Source: Mesaphorura yosii (lineage: Eukaryota > Arthropoda > Collembola > Poduromorpha > Tullbergiidae). From it: a stretch of 64,000 nucleotides of DNA. Both the position numbers and the translations under genes were made by a program. The number at the start of each line of letters is the position of its first letter. Position 1 is the stretch's first letter. Shown one piece after another: positions 58,452 to 64,000 of this stretch. Below the pieces are notes generated by a model. The model was not told the origin of the DNA. It saw only the letters and a list, made by a program, of their open reading frames with translations, and did no database searches. Where the stretch lies: assembly GCA_009869945.1 (NCBI GenBank), contig WIXG01000224.1, positions 1 to 64,000 on the forward strand, read 5' to 3'.

Positions 58452-58802
58452 AACTACAGCTTTAAATTGGTTGGTACTTCTGCGTATCGTGGCTACTTGG
58501 AAGATTGCGTTACTTTGTTTGCAATACCAGCCTTTGTGTTTAAGACATTAAGCAATTATTTGAGTCTCTGTTACTCCGACTTGTCTTCAAATTACACTTC
58601 ATTAAATATTCTTACAGCTGAACTTTTCGTGGTCGGTAACTTGCCCTCCTTCCATTTCCTCGAATTTACTTGCCCAAAAAACCGTTTGCTCCACTGTACA
58701 TTTGCAATGGTGTGTCAGTTTTATTACAAATTCTTGAAACAAGAAAATCCTAATCAATTAATTTGTTAGAACGCAAGCACGAGGCAACTGCTCTTAAGTA
58801 GG
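58452..58802. other. Intergenic; no gene seen
   Basis: 3' UTR of the membrane protein gene up to the transposase remnant; no coding signal. Confidence 0.5.
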
Positions 58803-60343
58803 TCAGTGTATCGTCGGCAGTTGTATTGTATGTTGAAACAATTCTTTGAAGCTGTATATTAATTTCTCTGTATTTCTTCCGTTGTGTCTCGTGTAAACCA
58901 GGAGCCAGCTTTTGACACTGCAGATCCCAATCAGCCTGAGGAGCATGATGCACTTAAACATCGTAGGGTGACTTCCAACCAGAGTCGAATTTAACCTGAA
59001 ATGCCATCCCTCCAGGGAATTATTTGCGCGAGGTATGTCGAAGTCAAAGCGGTTGTAACAGTTCCAAAATGAGATTGGAAAAAGAACGTCATCCCAGTCC
59101 AGCCCAATGTAGTTTTCAGCAAAGTATTTATAAATAATCTTGATAGTGGGATGTGCACTCTGTAGGCCACGAATCTCATAAAACCGTGGAATCACGTCGG
59201 ACGGAGGAATAAAGGCCAGCACGTGCAGCGCTCGAACTCCTTCTTGAAATATCTTATCTTCGTTGTAAAGTATCTTGTACCCTTCTTGACAAACTCGCCG
59301 GTAAATGGTCTGACTAAGGTGGAAAAGGCATCCTTGCAGTTTAGTCGTAGGGAAGACCTTGCAAGCATTGATTGCAGCTAATTCAAAATCAGTAACAATG
59401 AACATAGCGTCCCCAATATTGCACTTCTGCACTGCCTCTAACACTTCCACGTAGTGTTCTTTTGATTTCCCGACATGAATGCATATACAAATGGCATAAC
59501 GTCATCCATATACAATCCGTAAATACCGTAAATTTGAGAGAATATTTTCGGGCAAATCTTAAACATCCCATCCATTAACCAGATCCTGCAGGTGGCCAGT
59601 TTCTGGACACATTATTAAATCAATTACATTTTGTTTAGAAGGCGAAGACGGAAGGCGAAATTCATTTTTACTCCTCACGCGTAGTGACGCAACGGATGCA
59701 AGCACCAATAGTTTGTCATTTCCAAAAATTTCATATAGTGTTTCCGAGATTTGTTTCTCCGGTGATTTTACGTCGAGCGCGCCTAATAATTCTCTTCGTG
59801 TTGGATGCAAAGGCCTATGGCTGGAGCTACAGCAAGGTCATTAATTATCGTAGTCTCCATTTGAGTTATGATTTCACTCATAGGCAAAGTTAAATTTACA
59901 CACGCAATTATTTTCTTGGCTGTATTCTTGAATCGATAAGCCTCTACACGTTCACGATCAGGCATATGATTGAGGTGTGAATTCTTCTCCAGAAAGTTTC
60001 CATCCGCGTATACAACAAGATGTGCAGTGCACTTTCTCTTGTAATGAGTGCAACGGAGGTATCTGGTATCGCCGCTTCGTTTTTGCAATTCGAAAATGTA
60101 TCGGTCCACCACCGCCAATTCTTTGCCCTTTGAACTGGGAATAAAACCTAACGATTTTTGCGACATATTTAATTCAGAACACCAGCTAGAGAGAATGTAG
60201 ACCGGAGCTGACAAGAGTGAAGGGAGAACTAAAAGGTCGCGATGAAGTATTTTTAGACCATGGACTTGCGCAGTACGCTTGCACTTTTCCGGCAAATGGC
60301 CTGTAGCAAATGCCCATGTGGAGCAAATGGTTTTTTCGGGCAA
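58803..60343 (-). mobile_element. Decayed MULE-type transposase with FLYWCH finger
   Basis: Minus strand. At about 60130-59950 a FLYWCH-type finger is visible (VDRYIFELQKRSGDTRYLRC ... CTAHLVVYADGNFLEK ... HLNHM). Further on come the MULE signature DGMFKICPKIFSQIYGIYG (about 59570-59510) and VTDFELAAINACKVFP with CLFHLSQTIYRRV (about 59390-59300), and W-containing C-terminal helices with ANNSLEGWH. The pieces lie in three frames, with stops and single-base shifts near 59571 and 59455, so the copy is inactive. FLYWCH plus MULE is a common arthropod Mutator-like arrangement. No terminal inverted repeats were found by eye. Confidence 0.82.
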
Positions 60344-60766
60344 CTAAAATCGAGCAAAAGGCAGGAGGGCAAATCGTTTTTCGGGGAAGTTACCTACAAC
60401 CGAACTTTTGATGTTAGCCTGTTCCTGTATTGTCTAGTATTATGGTCTTGCTGTGCGCGGAATTTTTCCAGAAATGTTACTAATATCCCATAGCATACTA
60501 ATGCCATTATCTTGTCTTCTTAAAATGCGATGTGCATCCGCATGAAGGCTGGCATCGATTACTGGAACTAGAAATCTGAAATCTTCCTTTGCAGATGGAT
60601 TTGGCAAGTCATATATATATCTACCGACACGTGCGGTATTTACTTTACAGATAGGTTCTGATGTCATAAATTGTTATAAAATTGGCATCACTGTGATACG
60701 TTACCCGGCAATCCTGTGGTTTAACTTCTTCCTAACTGAGAAAGTGCAGGAGGTGATAAGTCTAAC
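60344..60766. other. Flank of MULE remnant and 5' side of the chemoreceptor-like gene
   Basis: Short overlapping frames only. A minus-strand frame at 60440-60667 might be a further transposon fragment but has no recognisable motif. Confidence 0.4.
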
Positions 60767-62038
60767 ATGATTTCGAACGAAACTGAGAAGATTTTCATGT
60801 TCATTACAAACTTTGGGTTCTACACGATGATCCTACCGATGAAGTACAACCTGGCCTCACATCGACTAACTCCGTCGCCACGGCCCGTAATTTGGATATT
60901 CAATGTAATTTGCGCGGTCAATTTGTCGTGGCGGACAGTTGTAATTGGCATCATCATGTTCAATATTCTTACTCAACACGTATCTGCCACAAACGTAATT
61001 TTTGGTGCCTACTGCATTTTGGCATTACTGATTTCTGTCATGGCCAACTACACCTTGCTCAGCAAAATGGTAGACTGGCGAGATGTGATGCGACACGTGA
61101 ATGCATTATTCTCCATAAACATTCGTTTGTGTAAGTTCTTGTCTTCGAGCATTCGGATTTTTGTCTTAATATTATCTGACTGAAATCCAAAATTCAGGTA
61201 GAGCATATAAGATCGACCGCAAGAAGCCTGACGAGTCGCAACGATTCGTCAAAATGTTTGTTGTCACTGTATGCACTGTCGTTCTCTTCCTCTGCCCCAT
61301 AATCGTACTTATACTCACTTTCCAACCAAAATTGCTTCGCTACATTCGTCGAGAATCCATCGAAGCCAATCTCTTGCTTTCGGTTTTGTGCACTGCGTCA
61401 TTGATCTGTGACTGGTTAGTCATTACAATCTGCGTCATTGTAATGCTCATTCATTGCAACTCCATCCTATTCTGGCTACGTCAAATTCAGTGAGCTCCTT
61501 GCTGTTAGTCGATAAAATTGCTGTTTGACAGTTTAGGCAATACTTGATTTTAATCCTTAGGTGGAAACCTTGTCAGCAAGATGGCAGATTCCACCAGACC
61601 GTAGGGAATTATAAATTACTTCACATGATACACAGCTTTGGCATGGATTTGGTGGCAAAAGTCATCACGCCCGTCTTGGGCTGCTTCTGTGCTCTTCTCA
61701 TTCTAATAATTTATTCAGCATTTAAACCCTCAATATCGATCAATGTTTTTCTGACGTTTGTCAATATCGTACTAAGTGTCTTCACCGTTTATGGTGCAAA
61801 ACTAATTTTTACGATTATAGAAAACATTAGGAGGACGTCAGAGAATTTCCCAGATGGATTTGCAAAGTACGCCGCCCGCAGCCTGCATGAAGCGCAGTAT
61901 GTCAAAGCAGTTCTTAAATCCTGTTCTGCGTTCAAGACATACATTGGGTCACTCTACGTAGTAAATGAGAACATATTTCTTAAATTTATGGAAAACTGTG
62001 TGGTCTCAATTGTCATTGACCTTGTGCTCACATTTTAG
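60767..62038 (+). CDS. Seven-helix chemoreceptor-like protein (gustatory receptor-like)
   Basis: Exons 60767-61130, 61198-61489, 61561-62038 give 377 aa with phases 1 and 2. Several hydrophobic segments are evident: VIWIFNVICAVNLSW with TVVIGIIMFNIL, VIFGAYCILALLISVMANY, MFVVTVCTVVLFLCPIIVLI, LLLSVLCTASLICDWLVITI, VITPVLGCFCALLILIIY and INVFLTFVNIVLSVFTVYGA. The C-terminus (AVLKSCSAFKTYIGSLYVVN, then FLKFMENCVVSIVIDLVL) has the LKSC...Y(I/V)G...F shape I associate with springtail and other arthropod GR-type receptors. The insect TYhhhhhQF signature is not seen, consistent with divergence. Such receptors are ligand-gated cation channels with intracellular N-termini. Another unrelated multi-pass protein cannot be excluded. 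Confidence 0.6.
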
Positions 62039-62060
62039 AATCCTAGAAGATTACAAACTC

Positions 62061-62822
62061 TTATAGCAAATTTATCGCCCCTTTCAGCCTAGGAATTTGT
62101 AACCTGATCATATTCCTTAGCTTTTGTATTGCTATAGAATTAATTAGGCCAGAAAAAAAGCTTAATATATTCTCATTTAGGTTCAGCACCAGGAGGAGCG
62201 TCCACTCCTTGTAAGCTTTCTGGTTCCACATGCACAAATTGCAAATAAAAGAGTCCCACTCGAGGAAATGTTCGTACTCTTCTTCAAGTTGCCGCACCGT
62301 CAATATTTCAGATTCAAACCACCCCAGGGATCTTGCGTGAGTTTCAAATTCTGAATGATACAGATGAAGTAACTGCTTCTCCATTTCTGGCGTTAGTTCA
62401 AACTGAAGACTTGTCCTGAAGAGGAAATGCAAGTTTAGCGCTCGCGACCCGGCTCGAACCATTTGAAAATCCACAAACATCACGCGAGTGGGCTGGTCAG
62501 TCTCCTCATCGTACTTGTACAGCAGGATGTTGATCCAGTAGTCGCCATGACTTATGATAGGACAGATTGATGGTGTGCTCGTAAATTCATGCAGGCGCTT
62601 CAAGATTTGGCGTGAACGCTTAAAGAGTTCTGTCAAAAGTAGTGCTTCCGCTTCATGACCAGCTTCGTGTAGTGCTGTCGAATAGGATCTCTCAGTTTGA
62701 CTGATGTATGCCAATTGGTATTCGGTGACTTTGTCTGGGTGCACAAAAATCCGCTCGTGGTTAACCAATAGATAATCGGCAGTTATGGCTTGATAATTTC
62801 GTCGATATGTTGCATATCGCAT
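62061..62822 (-). pseudogene. Truncated CHK/EcK-like (ecdysteroid kinase-like) kinase
   Basis: A single 253-codon frame from an ATG at 62822. It contains the kinase catalytic motif ISHGDYWINILLY (usually HGDLWxNN) and the metal-binding MFVDFQMVRAGSRALNLHFL block (DFQ), followed by the helical C-terminal lobe. The N-lobe with the Lys/Glu pair and P-loop region, about 150-180 residues in the family, is missing. I found no matching sequence in the 1.1 kb upstream on this strand, which instead leads into the next (+) gene. So this is a 5'-truncated copy or an incomplete gene with distant exons. Family members phosphorylate small molecules such as ecdysteroids and aid detoxification. Confidence 0.6.
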
Positions 62823-63497
62823 ATTCTTGTGTTGTGTTTAGCGAGCAGCGAATTACTCACCCAGTAAAGTTGCGTTATTGTAAACATGGAATAGAAACGA
62901 CTGACTCATAGAGGGTGGTTTGGGATTAGACATGAAATCAACAAACCACGAAAATGCAAACATTATTAAGTAGGTTATGGATTTTGATTTTGTCTGACAC
63001 AGACTGATAGCCGCTCACACTGGTTGACAATTCCTGACTTTGCCATCGCATTAGGGCTTGGAATTGTTCATGGCAAACACAGAAAATAGAAATGTGAAGA
63101 CAGCATGGAGCACAAGTAGATGACGAGCGTGCAATGAACCCGGCACTCTGTTGGGAAATCTGTTAGGAATCGGTTTCGGTATGCAATTAGTGATGTACGA
63201 CACGCATCTTAATGACCGGCGAAAAATTCTTGGCAAATCGATAAGGAGGTACGTTTCGTGAACTAAATTTTAATTAGCACACTATTAATGAGAGATAAAT
63301 GCCGCTGAGGCTGAGAGTCAGTGTTCAGGCAATCATCTACCAAAGACTTGCAGTGCCATTCCAAAACTTTTCATTCCATCCATTTATTGACAGAAGTAAA
63401 ATAGGTTGGAATTTCGTGCTTTAGAATTTGTGTTTATTAACGTATTTCATTGGACCTGCTGACGAAGCTGGTGTTTCTCGTACGCGTGATTTAAACG
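62823..63497. other. Intergenic; no gene seen
   Basis: Upstream of both the truncated kinase (-) and the secreted protein gene (+). An ATG frame on the minus strand ending at a donor-like GTGAGT (near 62861) does not join the kinase in phase. Confidence 0.4.
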
Positions 63498-64000
63498 ATG
63501 ATATTTCTTTTGCCCTTGCTTTCAATTCTTGCCTGTGGTTCAAATGGAACTCCGGCGATTAGCATGGTTCCAGGAGTTGCGGAATCTGGCCAAAACGATT
63601 ATGACTACTCCGACTTTGACATCATCAACATTGGCTTTATCCCATGCGAAAACTTGGATAAACTCGGTAAGCAGAATACGCTGTAAAATTCGAACGATGA
63701 AATGGAACCGACGGTCTTTATTTTCAGAGAATTTCTTGAGCTTGTGTGATTACAAAAATTCCATCGAGCAGATCAACGAAGAGAAAGACGTTTTCTGCAA
63801 ACCCAATTTAAAAGAAAAATTGGGTATGAAATACTAATTCTCAGTTTGTAACAAGAAAGTTTAACCCATAGTACATACATTCTTGATTTTAGTGCTGCTG
63901 CTTCAAGATTGTCGCGATTTACACGATTTTGATCACGAAGCAATTCCCAACCCTGCCCGCCAAACGCGGCGTTTGCCATCTGCTCTGACACTTCCGGATG
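63498..64000 (+). CDS. 5' part of an unknown secreted protein gene, cut by window edge
   Basis: Exons 63498-63666, 63728-63823 and 63893 to beyond 64000; phases 1 and 1 fit GT-AG junctions. A signal peptide (IFLLPLLSILACGSNG) is followed by an acidic Asp/Tyr stretch and Cys residues in FIPCENL, FLSLCDYKNS, VFCKPNL and LQDCRDL. No family is recognisable from the first 120 or so residues; a clip-like or protease prodomain is possible but unsupported. Confidence 0.6.

Noticed and set aside
1..64000. CRISPR arrays, operons, ribosome-binding sites, rRNA, obvious tRNA
   Set aside because: Spliced eukaryotic genes throughout; no spaced direct repeats and no recognisable A/B-box pairs or rRNA by eye. 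A tRNAscan/Infernal run would be decisive.

Overview
This is eukaryotic nuclear DNA. Most genes are split by short GT-AG introns (about 60-100 bp, a few of 0.5-2.4 kb), spacing is compact on both strands, and poly(A) signals are visible. Gene content points to an arthropod: a chemoreceptor-like seven-helix protein, a NRF-6-type acyltransferase, a GMC oxidoreductase, a UDP-glycosyltransferase, a CHK-type kinase remnant and small secreted Cys-rich proteins. A springtail or other non-insect hexapod is my best guess, but this is inference, not proof. No operons, CRISPR arrays, rRNA or recognisable tRNAs were seen.

Layout. 1-8.2 kb: maspardin (SPG21, +), with a long N-terminal extension and a large first intron. 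8.9-13.4 kb: two mitochondrial genes head to head, STOML2 (-) and a divergent mitochondrial EF-Tu (+). A 431-bp foldback MITE with TTA target-site duplications lies in STOML2 intron 1. 13.4-18.7 kb: no supported gene. 18.7-22.4 kb: a single-exon gene for an acidic, disordered protein with SUMO-interaction-like motifs. 22.7-24.0 kb: a decayed Tc1-like transposon with IR/DR ends. 24.2-28.0 kb: a Kar5/GEX1/Brambleberry-like nuclear fusion protein and an SLC26 anion transporter (both -). 30.8-31.8 kb: an unknown three-exon secretory or membrane protein. 32.5-36.4 kb: a GMC oxidoreductase (+) and a signal-peptide-bearing protein tyrosine phosphatase (-). 37.9-39.2 kb: KDSR (sphingolipid synthesis). 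40.8-44.3 kb: NRF-6-like acyltransferase. 44.7-45.4 kb: mL62/ICT1 with an altered GGQ motif. 46.7-52.5 kb: Rab11-like GTPase (+), then pyrroline-5-carboxylate reductase, a BED zinc-finger pseudogene and Rabenosyn-5 (all -). 53.6-58.5 kb: a small secreted 8-Cys protein, a UGT, and a type I membrane protein with two Cys-rich modules and a PPxY tail. 58.8-60.3 kb: a decayed FLYWCH/MULE transposase. 60.8-64 kb: a chemoreceptor-like gene, a truncated CHK-like kinase, and the 5' part of an unknown secreted protein that runs off the window.

The genes do not form one pathway. Three mitochondrial translation or membrane genes (STOML2, TUFM, MRPL58) and two endosome genes (Rab11-like and RBSN) lie within the window, but only STOML2/TUFM are adjacent. 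Exon junctions were inferred by eye from GT-AG sites, reading-frame phase and remembered family features; no alignment was run.
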